Assembly: GCA_021397845.1 (NCBI GenBank)
Contig: CM038053.1
Coordinates: 84,753,157 to 84,817,156 of the forward strand
DNA: 64,000 nt
Reading direction: 5' to 3'
Origin: Areca catechu
Taxonomy: Eukaryota > Streptophyta > Magnoliopsida > Arecales > Arecaceae
Part shown: positions 47,013-57,894 of the stretch, piece by piece
Layout: each line of letters opens with the position of its first letter
Numbering within the stretch: the stretch's first letter is position 1
The notes under the pieces: generated by a model
What the model was told of the DNA's origin: nothing
What the model saw: the letters and a program-made list of their open reading frames with translations, nothing else
Database searches by the model: none
Program-made: the position numbers and the translations under genes

Positions 47013-48803
47013 CTAGGAGAATGGGTCAATGACACCTAACTCTCTTCTAATCAGACATAACCTTTCTTCACTCAATGGTTTGGTAAACACATCAGCTAAT
47101 TGATCATCAGTACACACAAAATCAAGTATAACATTAGAGTTTTGTACATGATCTCTTAAGAAATGATGTCTTATTTCAATATGTTTACTTCTTGAATGTT
47201 GCACAGGATTCTTAGTTAGATTGATTGCACTAGTATTGTCACATCTTATGGGTGTCTTAGTTAGTTTAATGCCAAAATCTTCGAGTTGTTGTTTGATCCA
47301 AAGGATTTGAGCACAACAGCTTCCAGCTGTTATATATTCGGCTTCCGCTATAGATAGAGCAACTGAATTCTATTTCTTGCTACTCCAAGAGATTAAATTT
47401 ACTCCAAGAAACTATCAGGTTCCACTAGTACATTTATGATCAAGTTTACACCCAGCAAAGTCAGTATCAGAATAAGCAATCAATTCAAATGAAGAATCTC
47501 TAGAGTACCACAAACCAATTTCAATTATGCCAGATAGATATCTAAGTATGCGTTTAACAGCCAAAAGATGAGACTTTTTAGGATTAGACTGATATCTAGA
47601 ATACATACAAACACTAAACATGATATCTGGTCTACTGGCAGTAAGATATAGCAGTGAACCGATCATGCCATGATATAATTTTTGGTCAATGATATACCTG
47701 ATTCATCCTTGTCAAGTCTACAAGTAGAGCTCATAGGGGTATCTAAAGGCTTAGCGTTCTCCATCCCAAACTTCTTAAGTATTTCTTTTGAGTACTTCGC
47801 TTGGTTGATGAAGATCCCCTCTTTGGTTTGCTTTATTTGGAGTCCAAGGAAGAAATTTAGTTCTCCCATCATGCTCAACTCGAACTCACCCTGCATTAAC
47901 TTTGCAAATTCTTGACAAAGAGATTCGTTAGTAGTACCAAATATGATATCATCTACATAGATTTGTACTACTAAGAGATCATCATTCTTTTTTTCAAAAA
48001 TAAAGTTTTGTCTACATTACCTTTAGCAAAATTATTTTGAGCAAGAAAGAACTTAAACGATCATACCAAGCTCTAGGAGCTTGTTTCAAACCATACAAAA
48101 CTTTATGAAGTTTGTAAACATGATTTGAAAATTCAGAATTTTCAAAATCAGGAGGTTGTTCAACATAAACTTCTTCAATAAGACCATTTAAAAAGGCACT
48201 TTTAACATCCATTTGAAATAATTTAAAATTCATAAAGCAAGCAAAAGCCAACAATAGCCTAATTGCCTCAAGTCTAGCCACAGGAGCAAAGGTTTCATCA
48301 AAATCTATCCCTTCCTCCTGATTGTATCCTTTGGCAACTAGTCTAGCCTTATTTCTAGTAACAACACCATTTTCATCAAGTTTATTTCGAAAAACCCATT
48401 TTGTGCCAATAATTGAAGTATTTGAAGGCCTATCTACTAATGTCCAAACATTGTTCCTTTTGAATTGATTAAGTTCATCTTGCATAGCATTTATCCAATT
48501 ACTATCATATTCAGCTTCTTTAATAGTTTTAGGTTCAATTTGAGAAACAAAAGCTAAATAATCACAGATATTTCTAAGGGATGATTGAGTACTTACACCT
48601 TTAGATGGATCACCAATAATTAGTTCTTTTGGGTGTCCATGAGCATACCTCCATTCTTTTGGTAGTGCATCAACTGTTGATGTGTTTTCATCACCTTGTG
48701 CTTGATCTCCTTCAGTGTTTTGATCATCTTCTTGTTCTTTGGTAGGCTCTTCGTTGTTGTTTACACTTTCAATTTTCTTGGTACCTGTTTCATCAGAAAG
48801 CAT
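47013..48803 (-). pseudogene. E reverse transcriptase and RNase H, nearly complete
   Basis: Open frame 48803-48012 gives the linker, then RT: DELNQFKRNNVWTLV, GTKWVFRNKLDENG, NKARLVAKGYNQEEG, FDETFAPVARLEAIR, QMDVKSAFLNG and KVLYGLKQAPRAWYDR. A frameshift lies near 48015. The catalytic YVDD is at about 47960, followed by LNFFLGLQIKQ (47896 on), TPMSSTCRLDKD, a break near 47690, then SRPDIMFSVCMYSRYQ, DTDFAGC and the RNase H end (to 47013, with KPLSEERLCLIRREL). Few breaks, so decay is moderate. It copies RNA to DNA in the family. Confidence 0.9.
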
Positions 48804-48849
48804 ATCTTCTTTTCTCGAAGATTTCTAGTCAGATTCATCAAATACCACA

Positions 48850-49513
48850 TGTATGGATTCCTCAACTACAAGTGTTATTATGTTGAAGACTTTGTATGCC
48901 TTACTAGATATGGAGTAGCCCAGAAAGACTCCCTCATCTGATTTGGCATCAAATTTGCTCAAATTATCCTTACCATTGTTTAAAATGAAACAACGGTATC
49001 AAAAAATACAAAAATAACGAATTGAGGGTTTTCTACCCTTCCAAAGCTCATAAGGTGTTTTTTTAAAATCGGTCGGATCAAAACTCGATTTAAAACATAG
49101 CATGCAGTATTTATGGCTTTCATCCAAAAATATCTAGGTAAATCATTTTCACAAAGCATGGTGCGTACCATTTTTTCAAGAGTTCTATTTTTTCTTTCTA
49201 CCATCCCATTTTGTTGAGGTGTCCTAGGTGCAGAAAAATTATGATGAATACCACTTTCAATACAGAATTTATCAAAATCAGCAATTACAAATTCGGTTCC
49301 ATGATCACTTCTCAAAGATACGATTAAAACACCTTTTTCATTTGAAATTCATTTATGAATCCTAATGAATTCAGAAAACATTTTATCTTTATGTACTAAA
49401 AACATAACCCATGTAAATTATGAGAAATCATCTATAATAACTAGACCGTACTTCTTACCTCCCAAACTAGATGTTCTAGTTGGCCCAAAGAGATCCATAG
49501 CAACTCTAAGGGT
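48850..49513 (-). pseudogene. E integrase core, 5'-truncated
   Basis: It begins at about 49510 with the first catalytic Asp (DLFGPTRT), then KKYGLVIIDDFS, a stop, SDHGTEF with the second Asp (49313-49290) and PQQNGMVERKNRTLE with the Glu (about 49215-49175). The rest runs to NRVLIRP and then a linker. The zinc-binding start, protease and gag are missing, replaced by D sequence. Open piece: 49315-48980. Confidence 0.85.
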
Positions 49514-50560
49514 CCACTGCAGAAGTATAAGGAACTCTACTCAAGCGATCTTTTTTCTTAGGAGTTGTCGCACAATCCTTCTTGGAAAGAGTAATTCCAG
49601 AACCTATCGAGAGATAATTTTTCTTGGAATTCTCTATGCTGAACCATTTCATCATGGTATCAATATAGATAGACTAGGACAATCCCAGAGGCCTCTTAGA
49701 TCTATCTTTATAGATCTTCATACCCAGTATGAAAGAAGCTTCACCCAAGTCCTTCATGGAGAACTAAGATGACAACCAGACCTTTATTACTTGCAATGCT
49801 ACGATGTCATTCCCGATTAAGAGAATGTCATTAACATACAGTGCCTGGAATACAATCATGAACCATTAACCCACTTATAGATGCTGGGTTCCTCTCCATT
49901 CCTAACGAAGCCATACAATTTAATATACCTATAAAATCGCATGTTCCAACTTCAAGATGCTTGCTTGAGTCCATAAATGGACCTCTGTAATTTGCATACT
50001 TTTGACTCGTTTGTGGATGTGAACCCTTCAGGCTATATCATATACACCTCCTCATCCATCTCTCCATTCAGGAAAGCAGTTCGGATATCCATCTGCCAGA
50101 TCTCATAGTCAAAATGTGCTGCCAAAGCAAGCATGATCCAAATGAACTTGAGCATTGCCACAGGGGAGAACGTCTCGTCATAATCGATACCGTATCACTG
50201 ACGATACCACTTGGCAACCAGATAGGCTTTATAGGTCTCCACCTTCCCATCTACGTCCCTTTTTCTCTTGAAAATCCACTTGCACTTGATCGGTTTTATC
50301 CCTTCAGGTAGATCAACCAATGTCCATACATTGTTGATCTCCATGGACTCCATCTTGGATCGCTCGGCTCCAAGCCACGCCCCAGAGTCAGATGTCCGAA
50401 GTGCATCCATATAGGTGATTGGATCCTCATCATTCTCATCGAGCTCAATGGGATCACAGTCCCGGACCAAGAAATCGTAATATCTATCCGGCTGACACGG
50501 TACTCTACCAGATCTCCTATAATGGGTTCCGGGTGTGATCCAATCACAGCCAATTCTAAG
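49514..50560 (-). pseudogene. D reverse transcriptase, first part
   Basis: Open piece 50470-50195: ITYMDALRTSDSGAWL, NNVWTLVDLPEGIKPIKC and KWIFKRKRDVDGKVETYKA. Later parts run in broken frames (YDETFSPVAMLKFIW region about 50190-50100, MDIRTAFLNG about 50095, GLKQAS about 49965) to the thumb end MKDLGEASFILGMKIYKD (about 49760-49700) and PYTSAV at 49520, where E begins. The palm region around 49880-49800, where YVDD is expected, is damaged. Same style as H. Confidence 0.85.
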
Positions 50561-51610
50561 ATGTCCTTAGAGTGTGCAGGTTCTTCGACTGGTTGAACTT
50601 CACCAAGTTCAATCTTAGAGGCTACAGTTCCTTCTCCAAGGAACTTCTTTTCCAATAAGACAGCCCTAAGAGCAACGAGCACTTTATGTTCGTCCTCCAA
50701 GTAGAAGAAATACCCTTTTGTTTTCTTAGGGTACCCAATAAACAGGCACCGATCAGACCTAGGACCAAGTTTATCTGAGTCTAAATGCTTTACATAAGTC
50801 GGACAACCCCAGACCCGAAGGTGTGAAATTGAGGGCTTACGTCCAGTTCATAACTCATATGGAGTGGAGATAACAGACTTACTCGAAACATTATTCAGCA
50901 AGTAACAAGCTATCTTAAGTGCATATCCCTAGAAGGATAGTGGTAGATTTGCAAAGCCCATCATGGATCAAACCATTTCCAACAGGATTCGATTCCACCT
51001 TTCGGACACACCATTCAACTGAGGTTCTCCTAGAGGAGTCCATTGTGAGAGAATCACATTCTCCTCAAGATATATCATGAACTCACCGGATAGGTATTCA
51101 CCACCTCGATCAGATTGAAGGGTTTTAATACTCTTTCTAGTTTGTTTCACCACTTCATTACGATATCGTTTGAACATTTCAAATGACTCGATTTATGTCT
51201 CATTAAAAAGACATAACCATACCTTGAAAGGCCGTTTGTAGATATAATGAAATATCTGTATCCACCTCTGGCATTAATTGTCATGGGTCTGCATACATCA
51301 GTATGTACGAGACTCAGAAGTTCTGTAGCTCGTTCACCTTTTCCAGTAAAAGGTGACTTGGTCATTTTACCAAGCAAACAGGATTCACAAGTGGGCAGTG
51401 AGTAAGAATCACTGATCTCGGGAGGCCTTCTCCTCGCAACTTGTTTATCTTATTCTGGTTAACATGACCTAGCCTACAGTGCCATAGATACAAGTCACTG
51501 ACATTTTCTATCCTTGAGCATTTGCTAGACGTGTACATTACATTAACAGGCCGTGACGAAACATAAATAACATTATTTAACTTAGCTTTCATTATCACAG
51601 AGTTATTCAT
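50561..51610 (-). pseudogene. D integrase, broken
   Basis: Three open pieces in different frames: 51610-51362 (YLWHCRLGHVNQNKINKL, the HH part of the zinc site; CPLVNPVCLVK with the cysteine pair partly kept), 51377-51147 (GERATELLSLVHTDVC with the first catalytic Asp) and 51177-50968 (LQSDRGGEYLSGEF with the second Asp, NGVSERWNRILLEM with the Glu). The C-terminal part to 50560 has many stops. All three catalytic residues are kept, unlike H. Confidence 0.87.
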
Positions 51611-51960
51611 AATAACCTAGAAAAAATCTCCTTTTATTGAAATTTCATAACCATAATTGGTCAATAGGACTATAGAGATAATGCTTATAATAAAACTAGG
51701 ACAATAATGACAATTGACTAATTTGACAGTACTAGACTCAAAAACAAGACCCAGAATTTCGACCGCCAGCACGGGAACACGATTTCCATTTTCGATGCTC
51801 AAGAACTGCTCCCCATCCTTGAATCTCTTGCTAACCTGTAGTCCCTCCAACGAATTGCAAATATGAATAGGACTACCAGTATCCAATACCCAGTTAGCAA
51901 TGTCACAAATAGAAAAATTACAAGATTTTATCATATAAATACCTTGTCTAGCACCCTGCT
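51611..51960 (-). pseudogene. D protease region
   Basis: Open frame 51934-51617 with WVLDTGSPIHICNSLEGL (the DTG-type active site with S for the common A/G neighbour), then a beta-rich stretch to the integrase start. Typical copia aspartic protease; no independent start, as it is part of Gag-Pol. Confidence 0.82.
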
Positions 51961-52606
51961 GCTTTCCCTTGGCCTGTTCGGGTCTAAGGATGCCTGATAA
52001 AGAGGACAGTTCCTCTTTCAGTGTCCCTGCTTCTTACAATAGAAGCACTCTACACCTGCTTGATCATCTTTCACTTTCTTGGCTTGACTTGGGCCAGGAG
52101 CACTCTGTACCTTCTTTTCCTTAACTTTCTTCTTCCCTTTTTTAAAGGGACGACCTCTAAAACCTTCCACAAAATTCATCACCCCCTTATTCATTTGGTG
52201 GACCTTCTCGTAAGTCTGTAGCAACCCCATCAAATCATGGTAATTGACTATAGGCTTATTCATTCTATAATGATTGAGAAAGTCAAGATAGGAGGAGGGT
52301 AGAGAATTCAGGATTGCATCCTTGTCGAGCTGCTCGTGCAAGGGACATCCGAGCTTGCCCAATCGATCGATCATCTCGATCATGTACAATACATGATCAG
52401 TGACCGAACTGCCATTCTATATTTTGGCATTGTAGATGGCACAAGATACTTTGTACCGCTCCATATCATCTGGCATGCTGAAAGATTCCTTCAACCTTTG
52501 AAGAATCTCATCTAGCTGGGTCTTCTCGAATTTGCGACTGAACTCATTGTTCATCACCGCCAACATTATGCATCGGATAGCAGTCCGATCAAAAACCTAC
52601 TTCAAA
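51961..52606 (-). pseudogene. D gag, C-terminal part
   Basis: From the C insertion down: AIRCIMLAVMNNEFS, then an open frame 52389-52018 with MIDRLGKLGCPLHEQLDKD, LNHYRMNKP and a basic stretch (RPFKKGKKKVKEKK). The CCHC knuckle starts as CFYCKKQGH at about 52050-52021. It binds RNA in the particle. The N-terminal part is at 59898-59712, on the other side of C. Confidence 0.87.
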
Positions 52607-54419
52607 TGATGCAGAACGAATGCTCTGATACCAAAATTGATGTAGAACAGAAGCTCTGATACCAAAAATGATGCAGAACAAAGAACAAAGAAGCGTATAC
52701 GGAAGTAAATTTAGGATTAATTTTTTTTTTTTTTATATATTTCAGAAATTGGCTTTGACTCAAAGTAAAGCTAAACTAAGTTGAAGGAAACTAGGTAAGG
52801 ATTGAAAGCACAATTTAGAAGAAACTCAATTATCAGAGTAGTTCAGAAGTAACGGATCGCTGGGGGTTGAGAAACTCCCAGACCTAGGGTTTCGCTCTAA
52901 ACTTTCAACAGGACAAAAATAGAGAGGAGAGATGGTTTACTAACCAGACAGTGATCTTCTCAGAATTTGGGTGGAAGAACTCTCTCGAGCAGATTATTGG
53001 ATCCTCGGATTCGGCTATCTTCGCAATGGATCCTCCAATACTGGTCTGTGGTTTGGTCGGCTTCTCCTGGACTCAAGATCTGGGAAGAAGAAAAACAAGT
53101 GAGGGATTCAGAGACTCAGGGAAGGATTTACCAGTTCGAAGAACTTGAAGGCTGATGTCGCTGAGACCCGGATTCTCTTGAAGGCTGATTCGACTCCCTC
53201 TGGAAAGAGCTTTGGATCTGAAGTATCCGGACTGTAGCTGGATGCTGGTGGTCGGCCTGGACTTGGAGAGAGAGGCCGTGGGAGGTGGAATATGCTAGGG
53301 TTTGGTGGAAAGAGAAGGGTGATGGCGGCTAGGGTTTGGGAGTGGAGTGGCTAACCTAGGGTTTGGGCTTTGGAGATCTCACACCTCCTCAAGGTTCCTG
53401 GGGAACCAGGATTTACTCCCTCACGGAGCTCAACACTTGGATGCAAGTGCAGAAGAGAGAAAACACAAAGTTAGCTCACAAGAAAATTTGGTTTCATTCA
53501 TCTGATTCTTTAAACTTACAAGAGGGTTTAATTTATAGGCCATTATAAGAGAGTAGGGTTTTACATCTTCCCATGTGGGACTAAAGGAGGGGATCTACAA
53601 ATTAGGATATCAATCCCTACTCATATGGCCGGCCAATTAATTCCAAAGTTGATTGAAGCTTCAAAAAGGAAAGTGGGTGGCGCCTCCTTGTCTTGACCTC
53701 CAAGAAAATATTTTTTTCCTTCTATGCTTGGCCTTATCTGGAAGTGTTTGGGCGCCTCTTAACCTTGCCCTCCAAGAGAAAATTTGTTGCCTTTTATATC
53801 TGGCTTTAGTTGGAATGATTAGGGCGCCTCCTAACCTTGCTTTTCAAGAGAAATCTCCTTCCTTCCATGGCTCAACCCTTTTTGGATACCTCCTTTTCTT
53901 TCTCCCCAAGTTATGGCTCCTTCTAACTTTGTTTTGAGTATTTCTGGCAGGTAATGGGCGCCTCCTTGAATTTCTCTCCAAGGGAATTTCTTCCCTTTCA
54001 TAGTTTGGTTCTTTTGGGAAGTCTTGGGCTGCCCCCTTGATTTGTGGACCCCTGGTGGATTTCTCCTCAATTGGCGCATGAAAGAGGGGAGCTGCTATCT
54101 GTGGTGTGGGGACCAAAGCCTGCTGGATGGAGATGTGGCACCCCCTGGACTCAGGCGTATGGCTGGGAGTGTGGCTGGGAGTGTGGCGCCCACTTGCTTG
54201 GCCTTGGGAGAAAATGTAACACCCTAGGTTGAAGCCCTAGTCCACTACTGAGTCAACATGACTCAATAAAATAAAAATGCAAGTAATACAGACTCAAACT
54301 AAATTGAGTTGATCAAGTCAACCCTTATTACAAGCCAAAAACCCTAATTCTTTGGGCAAGGTTAATCAGAGATCCAGATGGAGCTCTGAAGTCTTCTTCT
54401 GAGTCTGGTGCCCGCACCA
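52607..54419 (-). repeat. C 3' LTR
   Basis: Starts (minus) TGGTGCGGGCACCAG and ends TTCTGCATCA. Contains a reversed TATA box (atttatagg, about 53529-53537), a reversed GGTGTGAGATC motif (about 53377-53387) and, in its last 75 bases, two embedded primer-binding-site sequences (52622-52633, 52653-52664). The open frames of 60-94 residues are mirrored in the other LTR and lack any recognisable domain. Confidence 0.94.
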
Positions 54420-54439
54420 ATTCTCTCAGGGTGGGAGGA

Positions 54440-54456
54440 ACTCGACCCTGTCGAGT
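54440..54456 (-). promoter_or_regulatory. C hairpin before the 3' LTR
   Basis: ACTCGAC-CCT-GTCGAGT (reading the plus strand), perfect stem, 20 bases from the LTR edge at 54419. The purine tract between reads gagagaat on the minus strand. Confidence 0.75.
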
Positions 54457-54472
54457 ATGGATCAAGTTGGCT

Positions 54473-55216
54473 CTAGTATCTCTCCAAGAGGTCTGGGTCC
54501 AACTCTTGTAATTCTTCTCGGGAGATCCAAGAGTCATCAGAATCTGGCCTTCCTAGCCAGCGGACCAGGTATCTTTGGTATTCTCGATTACGAGTAGAGA
54601 TAACCTGATCATCCAGGATCTTTTCAATCTGCTCTTTCCTCACAGGCCAGTTTGTTGGTGGACACACAGGGTCAGGTTCACTCTCAAGAGCAGGATTAGG
54701 CTCAAAAGCCTCACTGGGAATCATAGCTGGCTCCCTATACTCTACTAGGTCTGTAATGTTGAAAGTGGAGCTAATGCCTAATTCTGGAGGTAACTCGAGC
54801 ACATAGGCATTGGATCCTACTCTCTTTACCACTCTAAATGGTCCAGCTCCCCTAGCATGTAACTTTCTAAAGGTTCTTGGAGGAAACCGTTCAGGCCTTA
54901 ACCTAATCATTACATAGTCTCCTTCGTCAAAAGTTTTGACTCGCCTTTGAGAATCAGCCAATTTCTTATAAGTTTCATTACTTAAATTTATTTTGGCTTG
55001 AATTTCTTTATGCAAGTCTTTTATATGCTATGCAAAAACTTCGGCAAACTCAGAGACCCGTGTGTGGACTGGTAATGGAGCTAGGTCAAGAGGTGTGTGG
55101 GGTTTATATCCATGCACAATTTCAAATGGACTCTTACCTGTAGACCTATTGACCGAGACATTGAATGCAATTTCAGCCCTGAACAAAATACAAATCCCAA
55201 TTCCTGGTATTCTCAC
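54473..55216 (-). CDS. C integrase C-terminus with chromodomain
   Basis: Open frame 55015-54473 (180 residues) plus an upstream piece 55216-55028 separated by a single stop near 55027. The upstream piece has FNVSVNRSTGKSPFEIVHGY, the end of the integrase catalytic core. The main frame has DSQRRVKTFDEGDYVMIRL, PFRVVKRVGSNAYVLELP and STFNITDLVEY (the GPY/F-like module), then a chromodomain (QIEKILDDQ, EYQRYLVRWLG, DSWISREELQ, DLLERY). The DDE active site is gone. Chromodomains bind methylated histone H3 in chromoviruses. On its own it could at most tether or interfere; that is inference. Confidence 0.75.
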
Positions 55217-55323
55217 TCAACCAAAATCTGAGTCAATTTCCTAAACTCGACTGATGATGCATTCCTAAAGAATGGACTTTATTCAAAGGAACCCTAGGTC
55301 TAAACCTAACAAACTACGGCTCT

Positions 55324-56037
55324 CTAGGTTTGACCTTGGGTTGGAGGATGGCATGCAGAGCATGAAAACTTATCATAGGTGCCTAGTAGGTGCCATAAGG
55401 TCTTCCAGAAGTAGGTGGCAAACCTAATAGGTTCTGACACGTGGTTCACTCTAAAGACTTTGACAAAGTATACTTGGATGGTGTAAGAAGCATTGGAAGT
55501 CCTAGAGAAAGGGAGGAAATATGAGGCGGAGTCACGAATTACCTGCTGACTAAAGGTGGTGACCTGAAGGTTTGAATGGTGATCTATGAGTGTCAACTGG
55601 TCATCCTTTCGAAAGGAAAAGTTTGCTACTCCCAGGAATGGATCAAGAGATGGTTCGGGAAGCAGCCTAGGACATGTGATTGCAACAGTTAAAGTTTGTT
55701 CTCTAAGCAAATAATGATCCATTTTCTCAAGAACTGGATTGAAGAATGATTCATGGAAGGGCCTATGGATGATGACCTCGAGACTTGAAATTTGACATAT
55801 GGATGCGAAAAGGTATACTCTATAGAAGGGTAGGTCAGTCATGCGAAGGAAGGGGTCTGGGGTCATAAGGAGGACTTCTACAGGACTAGGTGAATCAATC
55901 TGCTCAAGACAAGGATGTTCAACTGAGATTACGGGAGAGACCTTAGTGGCTGGGCATGGGACAAGGTACAATTGTAAGAGGCTTGATTCAGTCATCCTAA
56001 GGAGAGGATCTACCATAGGGTGGGCAAACTTAAACAT
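55324..56037 (-). CDS. C linker ORF fused to integrase-core fragment
   Basis: 237 residues. The first 190 have no recognisable domain; they contain repeated phrases such as DPLLRMTESSL, DPFLRMTDLPFY and DPFLGVANFSF, so this part looks internally repeated. The end reads IRFATYFWKTLWHLLGTY and then CHPPTQGQT, part of the gypsy integrase core. A1 (15035-15370) and A2 (41794-42438) have counterparts joined to integrase at about the same place. Function unknown. It may be only the remains of a gag-pol linker. Confidence 0.55.
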   Translation of the reverse strand: MFKFAHPMVDPLLRMTESSLLQLYLVPCPATKVSPVISVEHPCLEQIDSPSPVEVLLMTPDPFLRMTDLPFYRVYLFASICQISSLEVIIHRPFHESFFNPVLEKMDHYLLREQTLTVAITCPRLLPEPSLDPFLGVANFSFRKDDQLTLIDHHSNLQVTTFSQQVIRDSASYFLPFSRTSNASYTIQVYFVKVFRVNHVSEPIRFATYFWKTLWHLLGTYDKFSCSACHPPTQGQT

Positions 56038-57012
56038 TTCAGTGCAAAGATCTTTAATTGGTACTTGGGGAATGACTGTAATTAGAGGGTACGAACTGAT
56101 AGCTCAGGCTAACACTATGAGTTCTTCCTGGGGGTATTTGACTAAAGGAACCTTGTTCTCACAAATCTCTTGAATTTCTGAACTAGGTCCTATCAGTTGG
56201 TTGCTTTCCAAGATCTCCTCAGGTAAGGAACCAATAGTATCAATGTCACATTCTTCAAGTTCTTCCCCCTCACATTCATCAACTAGACTCAAGCCAGCAT
56301 CATATACTTACTCGATGCCATCTTCAATGGGTTTCGGGTCAGTGGTAATCGGGTCAACTGATTCTAGGCTTGTCATACCTAACCATTCTTCCTCATTGGT
56401 AGGCTTGGGTTCTCCCTCATTAATGTCATCCTTAGGATTCTTACCACTTAGCTGTGCACAAGCCAGTCCTATGCATGGGCACTGACTAGATTTATGGCCT
56501 CTTTCTCTACAAAACAAACATTCTTGCGATATAGGAACCTGGGTCACACTGGGTTTCAAGCTAGTAGAGACCTTACTTGGGCTTGGGTGTGGATCTAAAT
56601 GGTTTGATCTAGAAGACTTGGGTTGTTGAGTGACTGGTCTAGAATATTGTAAGGACCTCTCATAGACACGATCCACACTATAGATATCATGGTTAGGCTT
56701 CCTAAGGTTATGCTCGGGATCACGGTATAAGGTCCTCCTAGGCTCCTGGCATGGATGAGGTTGGGGCCTATTAAATTTTGGATCAGGGGTCCAATTTTGA
56801 TGTCTACGTTTCTCAAGTACTTGGACTCGATCCCTAAGCTGGGTAAAATTCTCATGGACTTGTTCTTTACACTGGGTAACAGTAGCAGTCACATCCTGAC
56901 TCAATTTGTTCATATTCTCAGTAAGAGCTCTAACCATGGCCTCTAAATCAGGTTGGGTTTGACCAGGTTGGTTGGGCACTCCATTCCGGGTAGACATGAT
57001 GCAAGCAAACAC
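56038..57012 (-). CDS. C gag-like ORF with CCHC knuckle
   Basis: The open frame 57012-56308 codes for 234 residues. Residues 30-70 are helical and coiled-coil-like (MNKLSQDVTATVTQCKEQVH); about 90-110 hold one PRRTLYRDPEHN unit, the single-copy relative of the repeats in A1 and A2. A CCHC zinc knuckle CLFCRERGHKSSQC follows at about 170-185, and then an acidic tail. A second piece, after a stop near 56307, continues the acidic linker (SLVDECEGEELEE) to about 56104. The capsid domain is missing. The true start may be the second Met (MSTRNG), which matches A2 (MSTRSG). Confidence 0.7.
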
Positions 57013-57878
57013 ACAAAATGAGACTCAACTGAATGACTACGGGCAAACTAGACCTAGAGCCCAAACTAGATGCCCAATCAGAGTGGCAAGCTAGCCTGTA
57101 GTAACTCAGGACTCAGCCAGGCAGGTGTAAGGGGAGTGTTAGGTCCCTGAATGCCAATCCTAGACACCAATTAGAGATTGGCCAGGTAGGCAGACCAGCA
57201 CACAAGCCCTTCGGGATAGAATCCCTGAACCACTGTTCTAGACACTGAGTACAAAGCACACACAGAGTAACCAGACAAACTGACTCAACACTAGCCTAGA
57301 CCCGACTTGTTGGTATCCCTAGCCCACTAGGGCAAATTAAGTCTAATAAATTTTAAAGTTAGGCTTAGGATCGAATGAGTGGGTGGTGGTTTTGAGCTAA
57401 GGAGAGGTTATCAACTCCTCCCCTTATCTTAGATGCTCGAATGCCCTTAAGATGAATTAGGAGATGATCACTCAAGATAATTGAATTGCAGAAACACAAA
57501 AACAGAGTTGCAGTAATTTAACTCTCAGAAATCTCACGAAAACCCATAAATCACAGGAAAATTATGAAAATAGTTTCAATTATACTGGTTTTAAAAAACA
57601 AAAATCACTAAATTTGGAGTTACCTACAGTGAAAAAAAATTCCTGCAACAGGATAGTTACGGACTGAAAATAGAGTACTTCCCCGTTTACAATTCCTGCT
57701 ACGAAGTTGTAACCCAACAGATCCCCTACACGCCCTAGGAACACCCCATGGAATGGGAAGAGGAGGTTTGCACCTTGCTTCGTTCCTAGGACCGGATGTC
57801 TTGGGGAGTCTACTTTGAGCAGACAAAGTAAAAAGAGAGAGACTCAAACAAGCAATCAAAACAGAAACCCTAGACAGG
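57013..57878 (-). other. C leader
   Basis: Non-coding; shares blocks with the A1 and A2 leaders (for example gccaggtaggcagaccagca near 57181). An open frame 58054-57620 spans the LTR edge and leader but has no known domain. Confidence 0.7.
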
Positions 57879-57890
57879 GCTCTGATACCA
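57879..57890 (-). promoter_or_regulatory. C primer-binding site
   Basis: gctctgatacca, four bases from the LTR edge at 57895. Two further copies follow inside the LTR at exactly 31-bp steps (57910-57921, 57941-57952). Confidence 0.92.
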
Positions 57891-57894
57891 AAAA

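Larger units (their letters stand above)
35914..49513 (-). mobile_element. E: 5'-truncated Sirevirus-type copia element, with A2 inside
   Basis: Minus-strand order: integrase core (from about 49510), RT and RNase H, a spacer with palindromes, third ORF split by A2, a spacer with several polypurine tracts, and an LTR 37390-35914. Gag, protease, the start of integrase and the 5' LTR are missing: at about 49513 the sequence jumps from D RT (PYTSAV) to E integrase (DLFGPTRT). About a dozen bases of D also seem to be missing at the junction. RT style and third ORF are those of the Sirevirus/Maximus group. Confidence 0.88.

Noticed and set aside
53653..54227. Open frames in the C LTR, repeated at 58944-59542
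   Set aside because: They are kept only because the two LTRs are nearly identical, they overlap on both strands, and no domain or start context supports them.
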